A stretch of 64,000 nt of DNA from Isochrysis galbana (Eukaryota > Haptophyta > Isochrysidales > Isochrysidaceae): positions 2,632,723-2,696,722 of the forward strand of contig CM030943.1 of the NCBI GenBank assembly GCA_018136815.1, read 5' to 3'. The position numbers and the translations under genes were made by a program. The notes under the pieces are model-generated. The model was given only the letters and a program-made list of their open reading frames with translations, had not been told where the DNA came from and did no database searches. Shown piece after piece: positions 30,501-39,535 of this stretch (position 1 is its first letter; each line of letters starts with the position of its first letter).

Positions 30501-30566
30501 TAGCCATACGTAGTACTTGCGGAGTTCGCTTCGTATTTCCGCATCGTCTGCGGTCGTGTTTCTCAT
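27513..30566 (-). CDS. LINE-A reverse transcriptase ORF
   Basis: A frame of 1017 codons from the first Met; in-frame sequence continues upstream (ASNSAIPELFITRDWNVPGD), so the functional start is in the preceding ORF. Reverse transcriptase signatures: YKKGDTRDPRNYRPITLLQS, LALDWEKAFDRVNW (first catalytic Asp), GVPQGCPLSPLAFLL, and QFADDTQLLA (catalytic FADD, near residue 300). Near residue 845 is CRICGEAEESSIHLGEC, the CCHC knuckle common in LINE C termini. No RNase H domain is recognised. It performs target-primed reverse transcription. The end sits 330 bp from the element terminus. Confidence 0.9.
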   Translation of the reverse strand: MRNTTADDAEIRSELRKYYVWLYQERRNTRDHELEETLETRPMNKHDSDAIEGKITMEELTDAITQIGGGKSAGPDALPAEFYKSFIDLVKHDFLRVLNLALEQGQLNVSMREGDIILLYKKGDTRDPRNYRPITLLQSDYKILAKVLTNRLKKVIGNIISKDQLGFVPKRLIGEATHLLQLTNAYLDETGEPGLLLALDWEKAFDRVNWEFYHLVLDKLKFGENFKRYAKALTNSEAKPIRYIKANGGRSFPFNIASGVPQGCPLSPLAFLLTAEALTRAINEDEDIEGIVVNGAELKISQFADDTQLLAADYSSLARSLSWVERYAAASCGKPNDQKFEGLRMGSLKRKRPPGRFQRYKWLKRSEYATILGVPLGGPQAIKEFWRKLADKIEKKTTIYAPLTKNLSIHGKTKVANFLIYSIPRYWLQTLAAPKSFHTAIKRSVDRIMWTNERTGRRLQWIKYPEIPTKNSSEKGPHLGLGLLDWSNHVKALQAKWILNYLDARQAQWKQVLDAWFCRTNLGRAAVLSTIPTSKLTDGITGTSKLPAFWKLALNNIRELELTSLKVSREGALSQPMWGSPTHPGPNMKPKWAKLWNKLECNTIHNVFKDHAATAPYSSEECAQYLRNNDTYIQFQGEYIPRDKFLETWDIIVKHATTLMAAADSAAEIGGAPARSEETDNQSAPEEPTPELRITMDGEYYVSIKGKWYEAELSYLGTPIVGERLHTAPTNLDPSPPAHWGEGYKTNKRLEYPLADEYTLDGKTPLDGTGVEHITEALQQAKRKRKRHTGLNKWEDKLQTSDDTWAHLAKLYTSPMITTRDTHLHFKHITHRRVGTYNRFPGRDKTCRICGEAEESSIHLGECPRITNILGELNKVARFSPEVERSREEIIIDNLFVFPKGDAPKALCILYLLAWRYIITDFYRIHYDGVKFSEESVLIRTIERYALLSKALLFAQETDLTRTAQAGMGRQPKKRVDMNDLRPIFNRNDKGGLRPNAELVVLTTKLGIVHAVEGIME

Positions 30567-30621
30567 GTCGTCCCCCGGGACGTTCCAGTCTCTAGTGATG
30601 AAGAGTTCTGGGATCGCGCTG

Positions 30622-33600
30622 TTAGAGGCGCGCGTTTGAAATCTCTGAAAGAATTCTTTCGTCTTTCGTCATCCTCTCCTCACATTTGAGAGAGTCGAAG
30701 CTTTCTTTGATCGTCGGTCTGGACTTCCTGCGAATCGCACCTATCTTTTCGTTGAGTTCGCGCATTCTATCCACTTTCCTCGCGTTTGGCTCGCCATCGT
30801 TGAGCTCGATCCCAATCAATGCAAGCTCTTCGACGGCCTTTGCTATTTCCTGTTGCTCTTTGTTCTGCCTTGTTGCCCATAGAAGGTAAATTGCCGCCGC
30901 CTTTTTCGCGTTGCTCCACGCGTCGTCGATGTCTTCGTCCGGTGTCTCAGGTTTTATGTGGCTTCTCCACAGGTGTGTTATAACTCTCCGCGTGTCTTCC
31001 GCGCCGAAAAGTTCGCTGTCTATTCGCACGTCGTATGTGCGTCCGGGTTTGAACCCTAATACTTCGAAGGTGCCCACCACCGGGAGGTGGTCCGAGGCGC
31101 CTTTCCCCGTAAAAAGTGACGGGTGTGGGCCGATTGTCTGCCAATTGATGTTCGAGCATACGATGGGGGAATAGATCCTGTCTATTCGCGTGTGAACGGT
31201 CCCCGAAAGACGGGTGAAGCCCCCTTTGATATTACCGTTCACTAGATTGTATGCGTCCATTAATCCTATCTCATTCATAGTCGTTCTTAGTTTGGGTCCG
31301 TGGGCGTTTCCATATTCCTCTCGGTCCGTGTGCTTCCTTGTGTCTCTCTCCACATCTTCTACACAATTGAAGTCGCCTCCCATAATGGTATCGTGTTCTC
31401 CTACCACGGGGCTCGTTTTCAATGTTTCTATCTGGGTGGCTCTCAAATTAGGCGCGGCGCTCAGATATATAGATATTAGTTCCAATTCTTTAGATTCTAT
31501 TACGCATCTAACTCGTAGGCATCTGCCTTCGACTAGCGTTTCCGCCGTATCCGGTAACATTTTCACTCTTGGGGAGGAGTCGCGGATCGCAATTCCCACC
31601 CCACTCGCCGGGTCAGTGATGTTCGCAGGTGCTTGCACCATTTGCCATCCCAACGCTTTGGCGGTCATGCATGCGCGGTGTTGCCTGCCGTCTGCGTAGG
31701 CATGAAGCTCTTGTAGAAGTAGGATGTCCACCCTCGCTTTCCTCGCTTGGGCTAGCACCGAGCCTAAGGCGCCGTGCCCGGCACCGTTGATGTTGTAGGA
31801 CACGATAGTAACCGGTCCCTCACCTGGGTATCCAAGGGTGGAGTTGAATGTGAGTGCGTATATGATCAATGCGTTGCCGCGACGCGACAGATGGGCTACG
31901 CATGCGTACTTGTGGAGATAGCGGCATTCGGCACCTAGGGTGCAAAATCCTCCCTTTGGTTGTTTTCCGGGATGTCCGGCACTCGCGCGCGGAAACGCGC
32001 ATACAATTGTGCATGCGCCGTCTTTCCACGCGCCCGGATAATCGTGCGATCGATTGCATGCTTTGCCCTCGATATTCATGGGGCACTTCCCGTTGGGGAA
32101 ACGTTTGCATAGCTCGAGCGAGCCCGGGTTGACGGCCTCTTGGATAGTCTTCTTCGGCGTTGCCGTGCGCTTGCGCTCTTCCCGCTCAAGTCGCGCTGCT
32201 TTTTCCTCTGCGCACACGCACATGCGAAGGGGGGGTTGGAAGGCCATAGCGTAGTCTTTTTTGTATCCTTTGCATCCCTTTGGACCTGCGTGGATGTACA
32301 GGTTCTTTATGTCGCCGCCGAGCTCGCGGCAGTTTCGGACCGCATACTCGATGGGGTAGGGGGCTCCGTTAACGCTGAGAAGTATCTTGCGCGGAAAGTC
32401 GAACGATTTGAACGAGCCTTGCTTGGGAGTCACATAGAGGTGGTAAACCTCTTTCTTGCCTTGGGTCACTAGCACTCCTTCTTTGGTGAGGATCTTGGTC
32501 CTTTCTTGGTTTCCTTGGAGAAAGTAGAAGCCTTGGTTTTCGACCGCCTTGGCGAGCGTGCTGATCGTGATAATGCTCTTCAACTCGAACTTGTAGTTGC
32601 GCACCACTAGGTGCGCCGAGACGTCTTGGAAAGCGCCAGCTACCGCTTTGTCGGACGCCCGGGGTAGCCCCTTGAGTTTCTCGTCGAGAGTTTGATATTT
32701 GACCGCTATGGGGCACGGAATGCCCGCCTTGCGAAAGTCGACGACGTCTTTGAACATCTCGCGAAATTGGTTCGCGCAATCCGCCGTAACCATTATTTCC
32801 CATGGTCCGGAGGCGCTCTTAGACAGAAAGTCGGGTTCAAGGTCGACGCCTTCAAGTTTGTTGAGATGCGCGACAATGGCGCCTAGGGTCTCCTCGTCTT
32901 TGGCCTTGTGGCCCTTCTCGTACGCCGTGAAGGTGATGACGATTTTATGAGAATCCGGAAACTCGGCCTCTTCTTGAAGCTCGGGCTCGAGGTCTTCGTC
33001 AAGGAGGGCCACCTGTGTGGCCGTGGGGGGAGGCAAGGTTAGTCCTCTGCTTTGTCTTGCTTCTCTAGGGTCCATTTGTCTCAGTGCGTCAACCGCGTAG
33101 TCACTCCCTCTCGCGGGTTTTGCGTGGAGTGTCTGTTGTGTTGGCCCAAATTCGTGTTTGTGCTGGTTATGTTGGGCCTCTGGGGCCGGTGCCTTGCTGA
33201 TCGTTCCAGCGCCCGAGGCGCGGTCGTCTGTGTGCTTCTGGGCGTCTCTGGGGAGTGTCTCCCCGGTGTCGTCCTCCCTGTTGCCGCTGTCTCCCATGAT
33301 GGGGGTCCAAAGCTGCTCTTTCCAGTGCCTGTTTTGATGCGACATTTCCCCAATGGGGTCCTGTCTTGTATGGCGCCGGGCCGGCCCCTCGCGCCGGAGC
33401 ACGAGGGCGGTAACGCGGCTGTGTAGGGTCCCGGCCCGGGGGCCTTCCCTATGGGTTCGTCCCTCTGGTGCTTTGTGGTGGGTGTGGCTGTGGATTGTGC
33501 TGGAGGTGTGTTGCCTGCTGGCTGGTGCCAGCATGGCGGCCTTGTATGTGCCGTTCGTGGTGATGCGCGGGCGCGGCCCGCCGGCTCCTGTGCCCACCTG

Positions 33601-33714
33601 ACTGGGGGGGTCGTCCTGGCGCGGTCGCTTCGGCGACAGCGGCGTCTCCATGAGCTCTTCGTCCATCATGGCGAGGGCAGCGGCAGCGAGAGCGGGCGGC
33701 GGCGCGCGCTCCAT
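30622..33714 (-). CDS. LINE-A ORF1 gag-like protein fused to endonuclease
   Basis: A frame of 1030 codons. N terminus: Pro/Arg-rich with KRPRQDDPP. Residues about 230-480 form a conserved core shared with the copies at 7268-8821 and 39536-40603 (KLEGVDLEPDFLSKS, GPWEIMVTADCANQF, QDVSAHLVV). Residues about 540-620 hold two Cys/His clusters of C3H1 type, including GGFCTLGAECRYLH. From about residue 636 comes an endonuclease/exonuclease/phosphatase domain: IVSYNINGAG, LLLQELHA (catalytic Glu), IMGGDFNCVED and ASDHLPVVGTF (catalytic Asp-His). It would bind element RNA and nick target DNA. It ends at a TAA where the reading frame moves by one base into the reverse transcriptase. Confidence 0.88.
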   Translation of the reverse strand: MERAPPPALAAAALAMMDEELMETPLSPKRPRQDDPPSQVGTGAGGPRPRITTNGTYKAAMLAPASRQHTSSTIHSHTHHKAPEGRTHREGPRAGTLHSRVTALVLRREGPARRHTRQDPIGEMSHQNRHWKEQLWTPIMGDSGNREDDTGETLPRDAQKHTDDRASGAGTISKAPAPEAQHNQHKHEFGPTQQTLHAKPARGSDYAVDALRQMDPREARQSRGLTLPPPTATQVALLDEDLEPELQEEAEFPDSHKIVITFTAYEKGHKAKDEETLGAIVAHLNKLEGVDLEPDFLSKSASGPWEIMVTADCANQFREMFKDVVDFRKAGIPCPIAVKYQTLDEKLKGLPRASDKAVAGAFQDVSAHLVVRNYKFELKSIITISTLAKAVENQGFYFLQGNQERTKILTKEGVLVTQGKKEVYHLYVTPKQGSFKSFDFPRKILLSVNGAPYPIEYAVRNCRELGGDIKNLYIHAGPKGCKGYKKDYAMAFQPPLRMCVCAEEKAARLEREERKRTATPKKTIQEAVNPGSLELCKRFPNGKCPMNIEGKACNRSHDYPGAWKDGACTIVCAFPRASAGHPGKQPKGGFCTLGAECRYLHKYACVAHLSRRGNALIIYALTFNSTLGYPGEGPVTIVSYNINGAGHGALGSVLAQARKARVDILLLQELHAYADGRQHRACMTAKALGWQMVQAPANITDPASGVGIAIRDSSPRVKMLPDTAETLVEGRCLRVRCVIESKELELISIYLSAAPNLRATQIETLKTSPVVGEHDTIMGGDFNCVEDVERDTRKHTDREEYGNAHGPKLRTTMNEIGLMDAYNLVNGNIKGGFTRLSGTVHTRIDRIYSPIVCSNINWQTIGPHPSLFTGKGASDHLPVVGTFEVLGFKPGRTYDVRIDSELFGAEDTRRVITHLWRSHIKPETPDEDIDDAWSNAKKAAAIYLLWATRQNKEQQEIAKAVEELALIGIELNDGEPNARKVDRMRELNEKIGAIRRKSRPTIKESFDSLKCEERMTKDERILSEISNARL

Positions 33715-33718
33715 GACC

Positions 33719-33736
33719 CTATCGGTTTAACGATAG
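33719..33736 (-). promoter_or_regulatory. LINE-A 5'-UTR hairpin, full-length copy
   Basis: CTATCG and CGATAG flank a six-base loop, four bases upstream of the ORF1 ATG at 33712-33714. The 5' UTR is only about 25 nt long. Confidence 0.65.
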
Positions 33737-33739
33737 TTG

Positions 33740-33757
33740 GGTTTTATCCGGTCGTAA
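33740..33757 (+). repeat. LINE-A target-site duplication, right copy
   Basis: Identical to 27164-27181 over 18 bp. Confidence 0.9.
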
Positions 33758-33929
33758 GCGCTCCCTCGTTTCGAGGCGCACTGATCCTGTGTGGAAGTGC
33801 GTTTCGATTGTGGACGAGGAAGACCCCAACAACACTCACTGGGCTTGCCTGGGGTGTGGCTGCCGGAGGAATGGAGGGGCTACGAGGATCGCGGATCGAC
33901 GGAGGCCGACAGGGTACCAATCCGACTAG
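33758..33929 (+). pseudogene. BED-finger/hAT-like ORF, 3' part
   Basis: In frame with 26844-27181 once the LINE is removed. The peptide TDPVWKCVSIVDEEDPNN followed by THWACLGCGC and GGATRI resembles the N-terminal BED-type zinc finger of hAT transposases (W, C-x2-C, GGA.R; the His pair would follow). A stop at 33927 comes before the expected HxxxxH, so the frame is either spliced there or decayed. Confidence 0.6.
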
Positions 33930-35212
33930 TCCGACAACAATCCGAGACACGCACACTCGACTCTCACCCAACATTCCTCCACACTAACGTATCTTTCACC
34001 ACTTGGGCGGGGAAGACACAGAAGGAAGGAAACAAGGAAGAGAAAGCCGACAAGAGAGCGACGATGCGACGGAGGAGCCGACGGCGAACGGCGGTTACCG
34101 CGAACGAGTAGGTCGAAAGTAAGGAGGGAATCTACGTGCGTAAACCGAAAGGGGCGAGAGGGTAGGCTTCGCGCGGGGGGAAAAGTCCGCAGCGACGAAC
34201 ACCTACGACGAGGGCGAGAGCGAGCGCGGGGGAACGACAGCAAGGAGGGACCAAAGGCAGAGCAAGGCCCAAGGAGCGAAGGAGCGAAAAGGAGCGAGAC
34301 AGGCCACAAAGGGCGCGACGGCAAGGAGCGAGGGGCGAGTTACGGGTGAAGAGTTCTACAAGTTACCAGTAAAACTCCGCGGCAAACAAGATCGATTGAG
34401 CACAAAGACGACGCAAGTAGGGGTAGGCATCTTTATCCATTGAAAATGCCCCATTTATCCATGAGAAATATCCAAGAAATATCCATCCGCCCCCCCCCCA
34501 AATACCAAATATCCAAGCAAATATGCAATGTCCGCGTCACGCGCCGCTCTGCCGTTGCGCTTATTGCGGTTATACCGCAACATCACTGACGCTTCCTAAG
34601 GTACTAGCCCGATCAGCACCAACCAAACATTTCAACAATGAAAACACAAGTTTTGAAGAAGCTGGAAGCTGGGTTTAGGGCTCAGACAAAGAGCCACCCT
34701 TGCAGCTAAGGCCCAAGTTAATAACTTGGTTTGTTTAGATGCCCACCACCCAAGCGCCTGCTTGGTGAATTCCAGCTCACATGTGCATGGTAGGGCGTAG
34801 GGCCTAAGAGTAGAAAGTAGAAAGTAGGGGCCGAGGGGGAGGGGGGAGGGGAGAGATCGGAAGAGGCCGAGAAACTTCCTTCTCGTCTCGGGTGGTGCGA
34901 TTTTGTTTTTGGCGCTCGCCGAGGGGAGCCGCGAGATTTGACGATGGGATGAGAGAGGAGAGAGAGAGAAAGGGAGAGGGGAGGGTGGAAGAGAGAGAAT
35001 AAGGGGAGAGAAAGATGTGAGATTCGAGATGAGAGACTTCTCTCGACTTCCCGTGAGAACGCTTTGGTGTACTTATATTAAATGAAGGATCACAAATACG
35101 GAGCAGAGGGGGAGGGAGGGAGGGAGAGAGGGGTAGAGTGGCAGAGAGGGGGGGGGGGGGGGGGGGAGGAGGGTGTGAGAGACAGGGGACGAGAGAGAGA
35201 AAGAAAGAGTGG
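33930..35212. other. Intergenic, no gene recognised
   Basis: Contains AT-rich ATTTATCCATGAGAAATATCC repeats near 34436-34480, a short palindrome TTGCGGTTATACCGCAA near 34564, and GA-rich sequence from 34800. No protein or RNA gene is supported. Confidence 0.45.
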
Positions 35213-35219
35213 GAAATAA

Positions 35220-35239
35220 GTGAGAGGGGGGGGGGGGAG

Positions 35240-35279
<40 letters not shown>

Positions 35280-35310
35280 AGAGAGAAGAGAGAGAGAGAG
35301 AGAGAGCGAG
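35220..35310 (+). repeat. (GA)n tract before the first visible VDE exon
   Basis: A dinucleotide GA array directly upstream of the exon at 35313. A similar purine array resumes immediately after its donor at 35451. Confidence 0.85.
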
Positions 35311-35312
35311 CG

Positions 35313-38286
35313 ATGGTTGTGCTCTCTGTTCGCGCCGAGGCGGCGGCGGCGCTGGCGGCGGCGATTGTGTGCAGTAGCCCGGCGGTGCTGCCCATTGCGC
35401 CGGCGATTGCGGCCGATGGCGCCGCCATCGCCAGCTGCCTCATCCAGAAGGTGAGAGAAGAGAGAGAGAGAGAGGGAGGTGAGAGAAGAGAGGGAGGGAG
35501 GGAGAGGGAGTGGGAGGGAGGGAGGAAGGGAAGAGAGCGAGACAGAGGGGGGGGGAGGGAGGGAGAGGGATAGAGGGAGAGGGAGGGAGGCAGGGAGAGG
35601 AGAGGGAGAGAGGGAGAGAGAGTGGGAAGGGGCATTGAGGGGGAGGGGGAGGGGGGGGGGCGTGAGACGGGAGGGGCTTGAGTGCGGGCGGAACGGAGGG
35701 GTCAGAGAGAAGGACAGCGGAGAGAAGAGCGATCAGGTATGAAACATAAGGGAGAGAAGGGTTGGGGCTTGGGGGAGGGAAAGGGGGGCGTGCTGCGGAA
35801 GTTGCAGTGAGGGGGTGCCGGTGAGACACAGAAACCAGGAGGAGCGAGAGAGAGAGTCGGGAGCCAGAAGCCGACTCCATAAAAGGAATGTGAGGATGAA
35901 CCTAGGCCGTTGGCATGGGACGGAGGCGCAACAAAGGAAAGCATGGAACGCCCTTGGAGACAGAGAGGGTGTGGGGAGGGTGTGCGCGGGGGTTGCTCCA
36001 AGGTCGGCCGGCGTCTTTGCTAGTCGCGGCATAAACGGGTTGAGCACATATGCAGGGGAGGATGGATGCAAGGGAGACGGAAGCAAGTTGCTGCAGGCCA
36101 GATGGGGAAGATGCGTGGGCGCAATGTTTTGAGACTATATGATGCACCAGTACGAACAGTCTACGCTGCCTGCGTCACGCATCACCCTCCGCACACCATG
36201 CCCCGCTCATTGCTTTGTAGGCCCCGGGCGCACTCGCGCGTTGCGTGACCGACCCGGTGTGCGCCGCCAACTTGCTGTGTATCCAGACGTGTAACGACAG
36301 GTGCACGAGCGCTCCCTTGAGTGTTTGCGTACTCATTGGCGCACCAAGCGTGTGACGCAGAAGCGTGCCTAATGCCGTCGTACACACCCAACCTTTCCTG
36401 AGAGCAGCGCATCCGTGCACGTTTGGGCCGTTCATCCCCGTCTTTCACCTCGCTCTCTCCGGCGACTTTTTGCTACCTTCGCCATCGCCTCAATATCCCA
36501 ACATTGACATGTACGCAGGCCCGACGAAGCCACCTGCCAGATCGCGTGCGGGGATAAATTCGCGAACCAGGTCACCGAGGCCTTCACCAAGGCGGCAGTC
36601 ACCGACAAAAAGTGCGACGCTTGGTGGTCCCTTCAGCAGCGCTGCCATCGGACCGCCTTCCCTCGATCCCATGCCGCAAATGCTCACCCCTCTTCCCACC
36701 TGCTTGTCTCACTATATCAGGTGCGTTCCCCAGCGCCCGGATGACGGCTCTTGGCCGGTCCCCAAGGACGAGACGCTCGTTCCCAAGTTCGAGACAACCG
36801 TGCTCGAGGGCGACTGGTACATCTCTGCCGGGCTCAACAAGGTGCGCTGTGCCGCGGTGCTAGGCCTCGACCCGTCCCACCTGGCCCCACCCCACCGCCC
36901 CTTGCCTGATCCGCAGGCGTTCGACACCTTTGACTGCCAGCTGCACCGCTTTGAAGCGCCATCACCCACGACGCTTGTCGGGAATCTGCAGTGGCGCATT
37001 AAAGATCCCGTTGCCGGTGCGCTTGTGCGATAGCTCTGCATGTAACGCGCCTCGCCGTCTCCCCCGTCCCCGATGATTCACTTGACGATCATTGACTCGC
37101 CCTACCGTCTTGTGCAGGCACCAACTTTGTCACGCGCTACACGCTTCAAACATTTGAGCAGGACAAGACGCGTCCGGGCATCCTTTACAACCATGACAAC
37201 GAGTTCTTGCATTACCAGGATGATTGGTGCGCGGCGCCGGCCAAATACCTTGGCGCTCCGACCCCTAACCACTCGACTCGCCGCTAAGCCAAACATGCAT
37301 CCTGGCCCGCGAAGGTATATCCTTGGCTACAAAGGGGCATACGACGATGACAAGGGCAAAGGCGGCTACGTTACTGTCTACTACCGCGGGTCCAATGACG
37401 CCTGGGACGGGTGCGGTGCCCACCTCGCTCCACCACGTCTCTCCAAAGTTACGCACTTACCGCATTCGCCGCCCGCGTAACCGCAGGTATGGGGGCGCTG
37501 TCATCTACACGCGTGACCCCAAGCTGCGGCCGGAGTACATCCCCGAGATTAGCAAGCAGCTCGAGCAGGTAGCCGCTCAGATCCGACACATGGGGCGACG
37601 TCCCAACTCCTCAACCATGCCTCCTTGCCACCCTGCTCGTACCCCGCACCCATTGGCCTCGCCTCCGCTTCGGCAGGTTGGGCTCAAGTGGTCCGACTTC
37701 ACCGAGACAGACAACTCGTGCAACGCCGCCGAGACCCGTCTCGAGGAGATCGAGGTGTGCCCTTGCGCGGAAGGTTCCTTTCCTTTCCTTGAGCTCTTGC
37801 CCCCTGGGAGCCGCACCCTTGTGCCCGCCCAATGTACCGCTTGCGCGAGGTCTCGCCTCTCACCGCACCTACCGAGCGTCCCTCGGCGCGACGCAGGCGG
37901 ACCTGGTCTTTGTCGAGGGTAAAGTTGCGTCGGCGCTTACAACCTTTGACCAAGAGCTCATCAAGGACGTCTCGGGAATCGAGAAGGCGATTGAGAGCGA
38001 AGTCCTCTCGGTACGCCTGCCTGTGCCGGCCCATGCGTATCTCGAGCGACGCCCGATCTCCCAATGCCGCCTACCTCGAGCGCTGCATGTCGGCATCTGC
38101 ACCCCCCCCCCCCCCCCCGCCGCGCCGAGCGCTCCCGACTCGCCCGCCCTTGCGCACTCAACTCGAGCTCGTTTCATCCCCACTCACCAGGTGGAGCGTG
38201 AGCTTGAGAAGGACGTCGTGGCGGTCGAGGAGGAGGTCAGCTCTTTCACCAAGAGACTCCAGACCCTGTTCTCGCGCTCGAACTAG
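35313..38286 (+). CDS. VDE: Violaxanthin de-epoxidase (xanthophyll cycle)
   Basis: Eleven exons join in frame: 35313-35450, 36221-36300, 36519-36611, 36721-36841, 36917-37016, 37118-37226, 37315-37410, 37487-37568, 37677-37754, 37897-38010 and 38191-38286 (368 residues). The lumenal enzyme reduces violaxanthin epoxides with ascorbate under high light. Domains: a Cys-rich N region ([32 protein letters not shown]), a lipocalin core ([76 protein letters not shown]) and a charged C-terminal coil. The first 35 residues look like a thylakoid transfer signal ([14 protein letters not shown]). No envelope-targeting part is visible, so an exon may be missing upstream. One Cys of the usual N-terminal set appears replaced ([13 protein letters not shown]). 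Confidence 0.93.
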
Positions 38287-39196
38287 GTCCGGACAACTCC
38301 TTCTCCTCTCTTATTTTGCGTAGCAAGGCGCGCACGGAATTCGTCTTGCCATGGGCATGGGGAGGCAATGCAGGCCTCATGGATTACCGATTTTGTCAGC
38401 TCCGGCAAGAAGGATGCGCTGGCAAGGAGAATGCGTCCGGCTGGCGAGGGTTGTTACGGGCGCGGCGACCGCGCGCTCAAAACTGCATGACTTGCTGCGT
38501 GGCGACGCAAGGGCAAGCCAGCGACGCGCGCCCTCGGCAGCAACGTCCTCGTGAGTGACGAAAAGAACGGTGCTAGAGAAGCCTCGCGGCCATCCCCGGT
38601 GATCGACAACCTGTATATCCCTGTGCGACGAGCGCGCCGGCCCCGTGCTAGTCTGCATTCCGCCGCCGTTTGACGGCGAGTATCCCACCCGGCACCAAAC
38701 GTAATGCGGGCGAGTACTGCGCTCAATTACGGACGCGCCGGCTTTGCGTGGACGCATGCATCGCCGAGGCTCTCTCGAGGTGTCCGCGTTGGACCTTGAC
38801 AGGAGGGCATGGATCGCGGGTCGCGATCATTACTTGGGTTCTTCCACTGGGTTTGCTTCTTTATTTTTATGCGATACGTCCAGTCGCTGCTCCGTTGCAG
38901 ACTGTGTCTATCGCATGCCCCGCTAGCTTGCGTGTTGTGGGCGTTACACGAATGACCAACGGGGCTGCGAGCGGCTTCACACAATCCGCGAATTTGTCGC
39001 GAACTCCCTTCACATCCCGTTCCCACATCCCATCGCCTCCAAGGCTTGCGTTTTGGTGTGCGTTCCAAGAATTGTCAGTAGTGCGACTGCAAGCTGCTCC
39101 ATAGCCATATTTTTGTCTGAGTGAATGTGTTGTATTAAATTCATATAGCATATGCATAGCTCACAGATATAGCGCAAAACCAAAGGCACAAGTCTG
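38287..39196. other. Intergenic, no gene recognised
   Basis: Downstream of the VDE stop codon. Short open frames on both strands show no recognisable motif. Confidence 0.45.
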
Positions 39197-39210
39197 AAGC
39201 AAACTATGGT

Positions 39211-39475
39211 GTATAATAATCAATGTTATATCCTAGCCAACCCCACTAGCTAATTGGACATAACGTCTCAGTCCCGGAATCCCGCCATGCCTAACGGCCT
39301 GACGGGCCAGGTGTCCGAGTGATATGGGGGGTAGGGGCACTGCCCCCTCCCCTCGATATTTGTCCTCCCCCCAGTGCACGCACCGACCCTGCGCACCCCA
39401 GCGCGTCCTCTCCTCGAGTCCACGCTGGGGGAAAACCCCTTTCGGGTAAAAGCAACGCAGGGGGGGGGGGGGGGC
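39211..39475 (-). mobile_element. Family-D retroposon, copy 2
   Basis: Flanked by the direct repeat AAGCAAACTATGGT (39197-39210 and 39477-39490), a probable target-site duplication. The left end on plus is ATAATAAT followed by the family sequence TTATATCCTAGCCAACCCCA; the right end is a G-run. If the tail is 3', the element strand is minus. No open frame of note. Confidence 0.72.
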
Positions 39476-39535
39476 AAAGCAAACTATGGTCTATGGTGTT
39501 GCGGGTAGGGGGGGCGCAGCATGTCCGTTCCAATT

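Larger units (their letters stand above)
27182..33739 (-). mobile_element. LINE-A non-LTR retrotransposon, full-length copy
   Basis: About 6.56 kb bounded by an 18-bp target-site duplication. Coding strand is minus. Order from the 5' end: a short 5' UTR with a hairpin; ORF1 (gag-like, C3H1 fingers) continuous with an apurinic-type endonuclease; after a one-base frame change, the reverse transcriptase and a C-terminal zinc knuckle; then a 3' UTR of about 330 bp ending GTAGCCCCGAATCTTCAGAA and a poly(T) run. The intact target duplication and long open frames suggest a young insertion. Confidence 0.92.
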
